Assembly: GCF_036010325.1 (NCBI RefSeq)
Contig: NZ_CP108549.1
Span: 8,680,001 to 8,744,000, forward strand
Length of the DNA stretch: 64,000 nt
Reading direction: 5' to 3'
From: Streptomyces sp. NBC_01210
GTDB lineage: Bacteria; Actinomycetota; Actinomycetes; Streptomycetales; Streptomycetaceae
Part shown: positions 24,626 through 33,816 of the stretch, piece by piece
Layout of the letters: each line of letters begins with the position of its first letter
How positions within the stretch are numbered: the stretch's first letter is position 1
Program-made: the position numbers and the translations under genes
Notes under the pieces: generated by a model
What the model was told of the DNA's origin: nothing
The model's input: only the letters and a program-made list of their open reading frames with translations
The model's database searches: none

Positions 24626-27600
24626 TTAGCGTCGGCTTTGCGCCCATGTCCCGGCGCGGCGCAGGTGAGCCAGGCCCCTCATGTCGCCCACCCGCGTGAA
24701 GAGGCCCAGCGCACGGGCGGTGAAAGCGTCCGCGCCGGTATGGTCGCCCGCTTCCTCCGCCAGCCGGGACAGCATGGCCGCCACCCACCCGGCGGCGCAC
24801 GTCGAACCGGCCACGTGTTCCAGGTCCAGGGCGCGGGTGAGCAGATCCCGCGCCGCGGCGGCGTCGCCCGCGGCCCGGGCGACGAGCCCGAGGTGGAGCA
24901 GGCTGTTCGTCGTCCCCGGGATGTCGTCGGTCTCCTCGAAGCCGGCGAGGGCCAGGCCGATCGCCGCCCGCGCGCCGTCGACGTCGCCGACGGCCATGGC
25001 CAGCAGGCCGACGCTGCCCAGCGTGATCCCGACCTCGCGGCGGTCGCCGAGCCTGCGTCTGATCCGGAGGCTGGCGTCGAGGTACTGCCGCGCTGCGTCG
25101 TACTCCCGATGGGTGCGGCAGATGTTTCCGAGGGTGTTGAGGGCCAGCGACTCCCCGGGGGGGGCGCCGAGCATGCGGAAGCAGTCCACGCTCTGTTCGG
25201 CCGCTGTTCTGGCCTCCTGCGCACCGCCGTCCAGCCGGGTGGCCCACGCGAGATTGGACAACGCGTACCCGCGAGCCTGTGCCGCGCCCACCAGCCGCCC
25301 GACCATCACGGTCTCCTCGAAGAACACCGACATCCTGCCCTCGGCGTCCTCCTCCGCCATGTACCCGGGTGTCATGACGGGGAAGAACGGCCGGGTCCCG
25401 TTGGCGAGGCCGGCGAGCAGACGCAGACTCTCGGTGAAGGCTTCGCGGGCCGCCCTCCCGTCACCCCGGCAGACGGCCCAGATTCCCCGCTGGTGCGCGG
25501 CGGCCGCGAGAACCGACGGCTCGCCGCCGGCGAGCGCGCATGCCTCGTCGAGTGCCGTCCGTGCCTCGTCCCAGGTGCCGCGCATCCACAACAGGACCGC
25601 CTGCTGGTAGCAGGCGTACGCCAGTGCCGCCGGGTCCCCTTGCGCCCGGTGGATCGCCACGATCTCCGCGCCGATCGACGCAAGCCGGGAGCCGTCACCG
25701 AGCCGTACCGCGAGCACGCCCTGACCGGTGAGCGCCCGCGCCCGTAGCGGGGTCGGCGCCCGCGCGGCGGCGAGGGCGTCGTCCAGCCAGCGCCGCCCCT
25801 CGGCGAAGTAGCCTCGCTCCGCCCAGAACAGCCGCAATGCGACCGCCAGCCGTAGCGCGGTGTCCGGGTCACTCTCAAGGGCCGATCTCAGAGCGGCGCG
25901 GAGGTTGTCGTGGTCGACTTCGAGCTGGAGCGACGTCTCGCCGGAGATCCGGGTCGTCAGCTCAGGGTCATGCGACTCGGCGAGTGCGAGATAGAAGCCG
26001 CGATGCCGGCTCTCGGTCTCCGCCAGTTCCCCGGTCTCGCGCAGCCGCTCCCGTGCGTACTGCCGGATCGCTTCCAGCAGTCGATACTGCGCCTGGTCGC
26101 CGTGGCGTTCCACCAGGACGAGCGACTTGTCGACGAGCCTGCCGAGCAGATCCAGCACGGATGCGGGGTCGATGTCCTTGGTGCACACCTCCTCCACCGC
26201 GGCCAGGGAGAAGCCGCCGGCGAATACCGCGAGCCGACGAAAGAGCAGTCGCTCCTCGGGGTCGAGCAGCTGGTGACTCCACTGCAGTGTGGCGAGCAGC
26301 GTCTGCTGCCGAGTCACCGTATGCCTGCTGCCCTGCCCGAGGAGGCTGAGCGCGTCGTCGAGCCGCTCGGCGATCTGTCGCGGTGTCAGCATGCTTACCC
26401 GCGCGGCCGCGAGTTCCAAGGCCAGGGGCATCCCGTCGAGACGGAAGCAGATCTGTGCGATGGCGGCCGCATTGTCCGCGTCCAGTTGGAAACGCGGGAC
26501 GGCCTCCGTGGCCCGCTCCACGAACAGCCGCACGGATGAGACACGGCCGAGCTCGGCCGGCGGTGGCAGTCGGCGCACGTCCGGCAACCCGAGTGAGGGC
26601 ACCCTCCATGTGCGTTCGCCGTAGGCCTGCAGCGGCTCGCGGCTGGTGGCCAGCACAGCGACCCCCCGACACTGGGACAGAACATCCGCGACCAGGGCGG
26701 CGCAAGACTCGACCAGGTGCTCACAGTTGTCGAGCACGAGCAGCAGCTCCCGCCCGGCGAGCTGCGTGACCAGCGCCGCTTGCGTCCTGTTGCTCGGTGA
26801 GAGCTGGATGTCGAGCACCGCGGCGACCGCGTCCGGAACGAACCTGGGGTCTGTGAGCGCGGCGAGGTCGACGAACCACACACCATCGCGGACAGCCTCG
26901 AGGTGGTGGGCTGCGACGGCCACGGCGAGTCGGGTCTTGCCGCAACCGCCAGGGCCGGTCAGGGTCAGCAGCCGGCTTCGTGCGAGCAGTTCCGCCACTT
27001 CGACGATCTCGCGTTCCCGGCCGATGAAGCTGGTCATCTGCGCCGGCAGGTTGTGACGATGAACGGGACCGCGACCGGCCGGCTCCTCGACCGAGCCGAC
27101 CAGCAGTGTGCGGTAGAACTCGCGGGTCTGCGGGTCCGGGTCGGATCCGGCGTCACCACGGAGCGCGTCGCGCAGCTGCTCGTACACCGCCAGCGACTCC
27201 CGTCGTCGCCCCGCAGCTGCAAGGACCCGCATGAGTGCCCGGTGGCCTGGCTCGTTCAGTTCATCGTCGGCGATCAGAGACTGCAGCACCTCGACCGCCT
27301 CGTCGGCGCGGCCGTCCTGCTCGAGCGTCTCGGCGAGAGCCAGTCTCAGCCCGGTGCGCCGCACGCCCATGGCACTGCGCACCTCCTGCGTCCATGGCTC
27401 GAAGGTGTCCTCGGGCAACAGTTCATGCTCGGCCAGGGCAAGCGCGGCGCGGTAATCCGCCGATCTGCCGTCGGCCGATGCCCGTCGTGTCGCCTCCTCC
27501 AGCTCGTCGACGTCGACTCGGACGCCGCCGTCCGGGCCGAGTACGACCATGTCGTCCCGAAGGACGACGACATCGCCGGGTGTCCCGGCCGTCGCCAACG

Positions 27601-27835
27601 CACGCCGGACGGCATGCAACACCTGGTGCAGGTTGTTGGACGCGGCTTCCGGATCCAGGTCGGGCCACAGCAGGTCGTACAACCGGTCCCGGTGCAGCCT
27701 GTGGCCTGGTGTCAAGGCCAGCAGTTTCAGTACGCTCCTGGCCTTGCGCAGCCGCCACGCCCCGGCGGCGACGTGGCGGTCTCCGACCACCACGTCCAAG
27801 CCACCGAGCAGACCGATGCGCACCTCGTCGGCCAC
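24626..27835 (-). CDS. Large SARP/AfsR-type transcriptional regulator (BTAD, NB-ARC, TPR)
   Basis: A 1069-residue regulator. Residues about 1-100 are the OmpR-like winged helix (LLGGLDVVVG, ASNNLHQVLHAVRRAL). Residues 100-250 are the bacterial transcriptional activation domain. An ATPase of the NB-ARC/AP type follows (Walker A TGPGGCGKTRLA, Walker B LLLVLDNCEH) and the C-terminal 450 residues are TPR repeats. Regulators of this build switch on secondary-metabolite or accessory genes in response to a ligand sensed by the TPR part. The FAD oxidoreductase just downstream is the only obvious target here. Confidence 0.9.
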   Translation of the reverse strand: MADEVRIGLLGGLDVVVGDRHVAAGAWRLRKARSVLKLLALTPGHRLHRDRLYDLLWPDLDPEAASNNLHQVLHAVRRALATAGTPGDVVVLRDDMVVLGPDGGVRVDVDELEEATRRASADGRSADYRAALALAEHELLPEDTFEPWTQEVRSAMGVRRTGLRLALAETLEQDGRADEAVEVLQSLIADDELNEPGHRALMRVLAAAGRRRESLAVYEQLRDALRGDAGSDPDPQTREFYRTLLVGSVEEPAGRGPVHRHNLPAQMTSFIGREREIVEVAELLARSRLLTLTGPGGCGKTRLAVAVAAHHLEAVRDGVWFVDLAALTDPRFVPDAVAAVLDIQLSPSNRTQAALVTQLAGRELLLVLDNCEHLVESCAALVADVLSQCRGVAVLATSREPLQAYGERTWRVPSLGLPDVRRLPPPAELGRVSSVRLFVERATEAVPRFQLDADNAAAIAQICFRLDGMPLALELAAARVSMLTPRQIAERLDDALSLLGQGSRHTVTRQQTLLATLQWSHQLLDPEERLLFRRLAVFAGGFSLAAVEEVCTKDIDPASVLDLLGRLVDKSLVLVERHGDQAQYRLLEAIRQYARERLRETGELAETESRHRGFYLALAESHDPELTTRISGETSLQLEVDHDNLRAALRSALESDPDTALRLAVALRLFWAERGYFAEGRRWLDDALAAARAPTPLRARALTGQGVLAVRLGDGSRLASIGAEIVAIHRAQGDPAALAYACYQQAVLLWMRGTWDEARTALDEACALAGGEPSVLAAAAHQRGIWAVCRGDGRAAREAFTESLRLLAGLANGTRPFFPVMTPGYMAEEDAEGRMSVFFEETVMVGRLVGAAQARGYALSNLAWATRLDGGAQEARTAAEQSVDCFRMLGAPPGESLALNTLGNICRTHREYDAARQYLDASLRIRRRLGDRREVGITLGSVGLLAMAVGDVDGARAAIGLALAGFEETDDIPGTTNSLLHLGLVARAAGDAAAARDLLTRALDLEHVAGSTCAAGWVAAMLSRLAEEAGDHTGADAFTARALGLFTRVGDMRGLAHLRRAGTWAQSRR

Positions 27836-27875
27836 GTCCGCCCCTATGGCCGGCTACCGAGGGCGGGTGGGTCCA

Positions 27876-28004
27876 TCAGCGGTCGGTACGGTCGGTGACG
27901 AGATCCTTCAGTAGCTGCTCCCAGGGCCACCGACCCTGGGCCCTGGCACAGATCCGGACCAGGCCCACCGCCAGCTGCACGGCGGCACCGTCGAGGCCGA
28001 GCAC
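27876..28004 (-). other. Short coding-like remnant in the SARP-gltD spacer
   Basis: A minus-strand frame ending at 27876 reads DGAAVQLAVGLVRICARAQ then WPWEQLLKDLVTDRTDR-stop, with high GC in third positions, like the C-terminal end of a real protein. Only 42 codons remain after a GTG at 28004, and a stop lies 13 codons upstream of that. It may be a small gene or the tail of a lost one. The rest of 27836-28189 shows nothing recognisable. Confidence 0.3.
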
Positions 28005-28189
28005 TGCGGGACTGGTTCCACGTGACCATGCGCATCACCGTCACGACCCAGATGGCCATTTCCCTGCGCTCACCAGCGGGTTCGACAGCCAGGGTCGCAC
28101 AGGAGTTACACCGGTCACTTTACAGCCGAGGGGGAGGATGCGCGGCAGGTTCGGGCCGCGCCCGCGGGGGCAGCGGCAGGCCCGGGGCA

Positions 28190-29734
28190 TCACGCCGCCA
28201 GGGGCCGGTCCTTTGCAGTGATGGGGGCCGGGAGCACGGTGGAGCCGGTCAGATACCGGTCCGTGGCCGCCGCGGCGGCACGTCCCTCCGCGATGGCCCA
28301 CACCACAAGAGACTGGCCGCGTCCCGCGTCGCCCGCGACGAAGATCCCGTCCGTCTTGGTGCGGACGGTCCGCACGGCCTGCTCCGCCGTCTCCGCCGTC
28401 TCCGCCGTCTCGGGCGTCTCGGGCGTCTCGGCCGCGAAGGCGGCGTCCCGCGCGAAGTTTCCGCGCTCGTCCAGCGTGAGCCCGAGCTGCTTCATCAGGC
28501 CGGTGTCCCGTTCGGGACCGGAGAAGCCAAGGGCGAGCAGGACCAGTTCCGCCGGGATCACCCGCTCGGTGTCCGACAGCGGCCTTCTGGCCTCGGGTTC
28601 CACTTCCGTCAGGCGCAGCGTGTGCACGTGGCCGGCCGGGCCCCCTTCGAAGCGGAGGGTGGCGGAGGAGAAGACCCTCGGATCCGTGCCCTCCCGCCCC
28701 CGGGCCTCTTCGTGGGCATGGGAGATCCGGTAGACCTTCGGATACGTGGGCCAGGGGTGGGTGTCCGGCCGGGTATCGCCGGGCTCCGGGTTGATGTCCA
28801 GCTGCACCACGGAGGCGGCGCCCTGGCGGAGTGCGGTGCCCAGACAGTCCGAGCCGGTGTCCCCGCCACCGACTATCACCACATGCTTGCCCTCGGCGGT
28901 GATGGGGGGCGAGGCGTAGTCGCCTTCCCTGACCCGGTCGGCGAGGGTCAGATAGTCCATGGCCTGATGGATGCCGTGCAGCTCGCGGCCGGGGACGGGG
29001 AGCTCCTTGCGCTCCATGGCTCCGACGGCGACGACGATCGCGTCGTGACGCCTCCTGAGCTCGGTGGCGTCGAGATCGCTGCCGACGTCCACTTCCGTGC
29101 GGAACTTGGTGCCCTCCGCCCGCATCTGCTCGATGCGGCGGTCCAGGTGCCGTTTCTCCAGCTTGAACGCGGGGATGCCGTAGCGCAGCAGTCCGCCGAC
29201 TCGGTCCGCGCGCTCGTACACCGCGACCGTGTGGCCCGCCCGGGTCAGCTGCTGGGCCGCTGCCAGTCCCGCGGGTCCTGACCCGATGACGGCGACGGTC
29301 TTGCCGCTGAGCCGCTCGGGCGGCTGCGGTGGCGCGTAGCCGCGCTCCCAGATCTGGTCGGCGATGGCCTGCTCGACGTTCTTGATCGTCACCGGATCGG
29401 CATTGATGGCCAGCACGCAGGCGTCCTCACACGGCGCCGGGCACAGGCGCCCGGTGAACTCGGGGAAGTTGTTCGTCGCGTGCAGCCGCTCGGCCGCGGC
29501 TCGCCAGTCGCCCTGCGTCGCGTACGCGTTCCACTCGGGGATGAGATTCCCCAGCGGGCAGCCGCTGTGGCAGAACGGCAGGCCGCAGTCCATGCAGCGC
29601 CCGGCCTGCTCGGACACGAGCGGCAGCAGCGCCTGGCCCGCGTAGACCTCGTTCCAGTCGCTCAGCCGTTCCTCGATGGGGCGCGGCGGGACGGGCCGAC
29701 GGGGGATCTTGAGGAAGCCGTGAGGGTCGGTCAT
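28190..29734 (-). CDS. gltD: Glutamate synthase (NADPH) small subunit
   Basis: A 514-residue subunit that passes electrons from NADPH through FAD and 4Fe-4S clusters to the large subunit in ammonium assimilation. The N-terminal cysteines appear as CMDCGLPFCHSGCPLGN and LCPAPCEDAC. FAD binds at VIGSGPAGLAAAQQL and NADPH at IVGGGDTGSDCLGTAL. ATG 29734 follows GGAGG. The large-subunit gene gltB is not adjacent, since the upstream neighbour is an unrelated decayed gene. The segment ETPETPETAETAETAE near residue 445 is a repeat-encoded insertion between FAD-domain strands. Confidence 0.92.
   Translation of the reverse strand: MTDPHGFLKIPRRPVPPRPIEERLSDWNEVYAGQALLPLVSEQAGRCMDCGLPFCHSGCPLGNLIPEWNAYATQGDWRAAAERLHATNNFPEFTGRLCPAPCEDACVLAINADPVTIKNVEQAIADQIWERGYAPPQPPERLSGKTVAVIGSGPAGLAAAQQLTRAGHTVAVYERADRVGGLLRYGIPAFKLEKRHLDRRIEQMRAEGTKFRTEVDVGSDLDATELRRRHDAIVVAVGAMERKELPVPGRELHGIHQAMDYLTLADRVREGDYASPPITAEGKHVVIVGGGDTGSDCLGTALRQGAASVVQLDINPEPGDTRPDTHPWPTYPKVYRISHAHEEARGREGTDPRVFSSATLRFEGGPAGHVHTLRLTEVEPEARRPLSDTERVIPAELVLLALGFSGPERDTGLMKQLGLTLDERGNFARDAAFAAETPETPETAETAETAEQAVRTVRTKTDGIFVAGDAGRGQSLVVWAIAEGRAAAAATDRYLTGSTVLPAPITAKDRPLAA
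28382..28431 (-). repeat. 9-bp tandem repeat inside gltD
   Basis: Five full copies of a CTCCGCCGT/CTCGGGCGT unit plus a partial one, encoding alternating Glu-Thr-Ala and Glu-Thr-Pro. In-frame length variation is possible without destroying the enzyme. It lies in a surface loop position just before TDGIFVAGDAGRGQS. Confidence 0.9.
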
Positions 29735-30050
29735 GCGCCGCCTCCAGCGTTCACTCGCGGTGCATACGGCGTTCTGACCAGCGTACGCCTGCTTTGTGCT
29801 GCTTTTTCGGTCGGTGGGTTCAAGCATCTGGCCCTTGAGCAGCTTGATCCGATGGACGTGTCCTTCGACGACACCCGAGTTCGAGGGCAGGGTCAGGCGC
29901 CGCGATCACAGGGCCGCGGCCGCCCCACTCTCCGGCGCCTCGATGGCCGCAGCACACAGCACCGGCGAGGTGCACTCCGCCTGCGGGCGAACTCGCGGAA
30001 GAATCGCTTGCCGCTCCTGACCTCGCCGGCACCGCGGACTCCTGGAGGAG
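29735..30050. other. Divergent spacer between gltD and the DUF4259 pseudogene
   Basis: It holds the upstream region of gltD and the GGAGGAG ribosome site for 30051. No gene, repeat or clear operator was recognised. Confidence 0.5.
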
Positions 30051-30754
30051 ATGACCATAGGCACCTGGGACATCGGTCCCTTCGACAATGACGACGCCGC
30101 GCCATCGCCTTGGACGAGGCCGTCATGGAAGAACGCGAGAACCTGGTCCGGAGCGCGCTCAAACGCGCCGCCAACACCGCGGACTCCCTGGACGCCTCCG
30201 ACGCCATGCGCGCCGTGGCCGCGGCTGCCCTGATCGTCGCACGATGCCCCGGTGGCGAGCCGACCTGCCCGTACTACGGCCCCTCCGACGCAATGCCGGA
30301 ATTCCCCATCGACCTCCGGATGTTGGCTGTCGACGCCCTGGACCAGGTAGTCGCGGAACCGTCCGAACTCGCCGAGCTGTACTACGAAGCCGTGAACAGC
30401 CGGAAAGAATGGCGTCAGTTGATCACCCGCCTCCGCGACGCCCTCGCCCCTCCGGCCCGGCCACAAGAGGAGGCGCTTTTCGAGATCCAGAGGGCGGCGG
30501 CAGCGACAGCTTGCTCCGGTCTCCTACGCAGTTGGTGCGTACAAACTCCGGTGCGGGCAGACGGCAGTACGCCGGGGCTGCGCACACAACGATGGCCGCG
30601 GTCCGCCCTGGCCGGGCTGTCGCCCCGGACGCACCGCCACCGACGGCAACGATCTTCAGCATCGCGCGGTGGGCGAAATGTCTACGGGGAGCCGGAAACA
30701 AGTAAGGAAGCCTATTGCCGTTGGCCATTGATACGCACGCTTGATCGACGCTAG
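30051..30754 (+). pseudogene. Frameshifted DUF4259 gene
   Basis: GGAGGAG precedes ATG 30051, which encodes MTIGTWDIGPFDNDDAA, the hallmark start of DUF4259. The frame then changes. The rest of the family (LDEAVMEERENLVRSALKRA, IVARCPGGEPTCPYYGP, LAELYYEAV) continues in the +2 frame from about 30104, with a few codons missing at the junction. The usual end (near ALFEI, about 30487) has no stop, so the frame runs on with unrelated Arg/Ser-rich sequence to 30754. Two lesions, one at each end, support a decaying gene; translation could still begin at ATG 30110. Confidence 0.65.
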
Positions 30755-30824
30755 CTTGCTTCGTCACGTACCTCGCCCGTGCGTACACAATTCGGGCAGC
30801 CCTTTGATGATGTGGAGTACCTCC

Positions 30825-32363
30825 ATGGCTCATCTGCGCTCCAGACGCCTGCGTGCCGCCCTCGCGGTACCGGCCGGACTGGCGCTGACCGCGTCGCTCG
30901 GCTTTCTGCCGGGCGTCGCCTCCGCCCAGGCCGCCGTGCAGGACACCCCTGCCACAGCGACCACGGACGGCCCCAAGCTCTCGTACGTGGTCAACACCAA
31001 GGCGAACCACGGCAAAATCAAGGCCGTTGAGAAGGCGATAGCCGAAGCCGGCGGCACCGTTGTCATCACCTATGAGAAGATCGGCGTCATCGTCGTCCAC
31101 TCGGCGAACCCCGACTTCGCCAAGCAGATACGCACCGTCAAGGGCGTGCAGAGCGCGGGTGCCACGCGTACCGCCGCACTCGCCCCTGCGAGCACCACCG
31201 AGATGGGCGCCCCGGAGTACGTGGACAGCGCCAAGGCCCAGGCCCGTACGGCCGCCACCGATGGCACCGAGCCGCTCGAGGCCGACCAGTGGGACCTGCG
31301 CGCCATCGGCGCGGACAAGGCAGCCAAGGTCAACCCGGGCAGCAGGAACGTCACCGTCGCCGTGATCGACACGGGTGTGGACGACACCCACCCCGACCTC
31401 GCCGCGAACTTCTCCAAGCGTCAGTCCGCCAACTGCGTGGGCGGCGTTGCGGACACCAGCGAGGGTGCCTGGCGTCCGTACGACCCGGCGGAGGACTATC
31501 ACGGCACGCACGTCGCCGGTGAGATAGCCGCCGCCCGCAACGGCATCGGCGTGGCCGGAGTTGCTCCGGGCGTCAAGGTCTCCTCGATCAAGGTGAGCGA
31601 CCCGAAGACCAGTCTCTTCTTCCCGGAGAGTGTCGTCTGCGCGTTCGTCTTCGCCGCCGACCATGGCGTCGAGATCACCAACAACAGCTACTACATCGAC
31701 CCGTGGCTCTACAACTGCCTCGACGACCCGGACCAGAAGGCCATCGTCGACGCGGTCAACCGGGCTTCGTTGTACGCACAGAGCAAGGGCACGCTGCACG
31801 TCGCGTCCGCGGGCAACTCCAACGACGACCTCGACTCCGACGCGATCGTCGATGAATCCAGCCCCGACGACACCACCCCGGCCCCGCGGACCGTAGACCC
31901 GCACAAGTGCTTCGACATCCCCACCCAGCTGCCGGGTGTCGTCACGGTCTCCGCGACCGGAGTGCAGAACCTGAAGTCGTACTACTCCAGCTACGGACTC
32001 GGCGTCGTCGACGTCGCGGCCCCGGGCGGCGACAAGTACCAGATCCCGGACACCCCGTCGAAGAACGGCCGGATCCTGGCCACCATGCCCAACAACGGGT
32101 ACGCCTTCCTGCAGGGCACCTCGATGGCCGGCCCGCACGTGGCCGGTGTCGCGGCCCTCCTCAAGAGCACCCACCCGTGGGCCGGCCCGCAGGCTCTGCA
32201 GGCGCTGCTCAAGGCCCAGGCGGACAACCCCGGTTGCCCGACCGGACTGTACGACCCCGACGGCAACGGCATCGAAGACTCGACCTGCAAAGGCCACAGG
32301 CGGGTGAACGGCTTCTACGGCTACGGCATCGTCAACGCACTCGACGCCGTCACGAAGCACTGA
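30825..32363 (+). CDS. Secreted S8-family (subtilisin-like) serine protease
   Basis: A 512-residue exported protease. Signal peptide residues 1-35 (RRLRAALAVPAGLALTASLG...ASAQA) are followed by an inhibitor-I9-like propeptide to about residue 150. The catalytic triad is Asp182 (AVIDTGVDDTHPDL), His226 (YHGTHVAGEIAA) and Ser433 (GTSMAGPHVAG); the oxyanion Asn sits in ASAGNSND. ATG 30825 has GGAG at 30814-30817. No C-terminal anchor is present, so the enzyme is released. A strong terminator directly follows. Confidence 0.94.
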   Translation: MAHLRSRRLRAALAVPAGLALTASLGFLPGVASAQAAVQDTPATATTDGPKLSYVVNTKANHGKIKAVEKAIAEAGGTVVITYEKIGVIVVHSANPDFAKQIRTVKGVQSAGATRTAALAPASTTEMGAPEYVDSAKAQARTAATDGTEPLEADQWDLRAIGADKAAKVNPGSRNVTVAVIDTGVDDTHPDLAANFSKRQSANCVGGVADTSEGAWRPYDPAEDYHGTHVAGEIAAARNGIGVAGVAPGVKVSSIKVSDPKTSLFFPESVVCAFVFAADHGVEITNNSYYIDPWLYNCLDDPDQKAIVDAVNRASLYAQSKGTLHVASAGNSNDDLDSDAIVDESSPDDTTPAPRTVDPHKCFDIPTQLPGVVTVSATGVQNLKSYYSSYGLGVVDVAAPGGDKYQIPDTPSKNGRILATMPNNGYAFLQGTSMAGPHVAGVAALLKSTHPWAGPQALQALLKAQADNPGCPTGLYDPDGNGIEDSTCKGHRRVNGFYGYGIVNALDAVTKH

Positions 32364-32370
32364 CACACCG

Positions 32371-32407
32371 CGCCCTGAGGTCTGCACCATCTGCAGGCCT
32401 CAGGGCG
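32371..32407 (+). terminator. Strong hairpin terminator after the S8 protease
   Basis: CGCCCTGAGG at 32371-32380 pairs perfectly with CCTCAGGGCG at 32398-32407; the inner CTGCA/TGCAG bases extend the stem with one mismatch, and the loop is about five bases. It starts 8 nt after the stop codon. No T-run, as is usual in Streptomyces. Confidence 0.9.
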
Positions 32408-32606
32408 TCGGCCCGGTGCCGACCGCACCGAGCCGCTCTGTCCGCAGGGAACTGCGGGCCGCCTGCCCCCGTCCAGCTAGACCGACTTCGCCGCGACTCG
32501 GCCTCCACGGACCCTCAGGGGACAGGATTGGCGCCTTACGTTCTGCTTGCGCTTTACAGACGGCCCATGGACAGCTGCTGCTGATGCTGCGTCGTAGGGT
32601 GACGGT

Positions 32607-33563
32607 GTGACGACGAATGCGGGGACGAGCGGTGGGCGGCTGCTGTACGGGTGCATGGGGCTCGGCGGCAGTTGGGATACCGAACCCTACGGCGCGCCGG
32701 AGATTGCAGATGCCGAGGCAGCAATCGAGGCGGCGCTGGACTGCGGGATCAGCACGTTCGACCACGCCGACATCTACCGGCACGGGAAGGCTGAGGCAGT
32801 CTTCGGTGAGGTTCTCGCCCGCACCCCAGGACTGCGTGAGCGCATCGTCGTGCAGACCAAGTGCGGTATCCGCCTTGCAGACGGCGAGCGGCCCGGCATC
32901 TACGACCTCCTTGGGCAGAGCATCGCCCGGCGGGTCGAGGAGAGCCTGGCTCGTCTGCGTACTGACGTCATCGATGTGCTGCTACTGCACCGGCCGGATC
33001 CCTTGGCAGACCCGGACGAGATCGCCGAGGCACTGACATCGCTGCACCGGCAGGGCCTTGTGCGACGGTTCGGTGTGTCGAACATGGGCGCCGTGCAGAT
33101 GGCCCCTCTCCAGGCGCGTCTCGACGTCCCGCTGGTCGCCAATCAGCTGGAGATGAGCCTGCAGCGGCGGGACTGGCTCGAAGCCGGTGTCCTCGTGAAC
33201 ACCCCGGAAGCCGCTGCAATCGGCTTCCCGTTCGGGACGGTCGAGTTCTGCCAGGCGAACGGCATTTCCCTGCAGGCATGGGGGGCACTCGCGCAGGGCC
33301 GTTTCACGGGTCGGCAGCAGACGCCGGACGAGTACGCGACCGCGCAGCTCATCACGTCATTGGCCGACAAGAAAGGCACGACGCCGGAGACGATTCTGCT
33401 GTGGTGGCTCCAGCGGCATCCGGCCGGGATCGTGCCGGTGATCGGAAGCGCGCGTCCTGAACGTATCCGCGCCTGCCGTGACGCCGCGCAGCAGGAACCG
33501 GACCTCACCCGAGAGGAGTGGTACGAACTCTGGCTCACTGCCCGCGGCGCTCCACTTCCCTGA
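32607..33563 (+). CDS. Aldo/keto reductase (YdhF-like)
   Basis: A 318-residue TIM-barrel NADPH oxidoreductase. The catalytic tetrad can be placed as Asp and Tyr in FDHADIYRHGKAE, Lys in VVQTKCGIR and His in LLLHRPDPL. The cofactor end reads PVIGSARPERI. TAGGGT at 32594-32599 looks like a -10 box only 7 nt before GTG 32607, suggesting a leaderless mRNA. Substrate not predicted. Confidence 0.88.
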   Translation: MTTNAGTSGGRLLYGCMGLGGSWDTEPYGAPEIADAEAAIEAALDCGISTFDHADIYRHGKAEAVFGEVLARTPGLRERIVVQTKCGIRLADGERPGIYDLLGQSIARRVEESLARLRTDVIDVLLLHRPDPLADPDEIAEALTSLHRQGLVRRFGVSNMGAVQMAPLQARLDVPLVANQLEMSLQRRDWLEAGVLVNTPEAAAIGFPFGTVEFCQANGISLQAWGALAQGRFTGRQQTPDEYATAQLITSLADKKGTTPETILLWWLQRHPAGIVPVIGSARPERIRACRDAAQQEPDLTREEWYELWLTARGAPLP

Positions 33564-33569
33564 TCGGCT

Positions 33570-33716
33570 CAAGAGCGTCCCGCGCGGATGGCTCTCCGAT
33601 CAGTACGAACCGGGAGTCACCCACCAGGTCGAACAGCGCCTCGTCGCTCGGCACCCCGTCCTCGACGGGTATCGCCTCGGCCCGTAGGACGGAACGTAGG
33701 GACCCCAACTCCCCAC
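33570..33716 (-). pseudogene. Remnant of an erythromycin-esterase-like gene
   Basis: The minus strand encodes VLRAEAIPVEDG then DEALFDLVGDSRFVLIGEPS, matching the N-terminus of erythromycin-esterase-like proteins (xLVGDARFVLLGEASHG). The catalytic His that should follow GEAS is lost, and the frame ends after about 17 unrelated residues inside the 3' end of the aldo/keto reductase gene. Only this fragment remains. Confidence 0.4.
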
Positions 33717-33816
33717 CCCTGTCAGGAGATCCAAGAAACCATGCCTAGCACTGCCACGCCGATGGCAGCCATCGTTCAACATCTGTCCAGGGGCGAGCGC
33801 ACCCGGTAGCGCGACT

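Noticed and set aside
23232..24629. 465-codon plus-strand frame opposite the FAD oxidoreductase
   Set aside because: It mirrors the whole FAD oxidoreductase, whose motifs are clear on the minus strand; the antisense product has no recognisable content.
30423..32390. 655-codon minus-strand frame opposite the S8 protease
   Set aside because: Antisense to a protease with all catalytic motifs; Val/Gly/Arg-rich composition is an antisense artefact.
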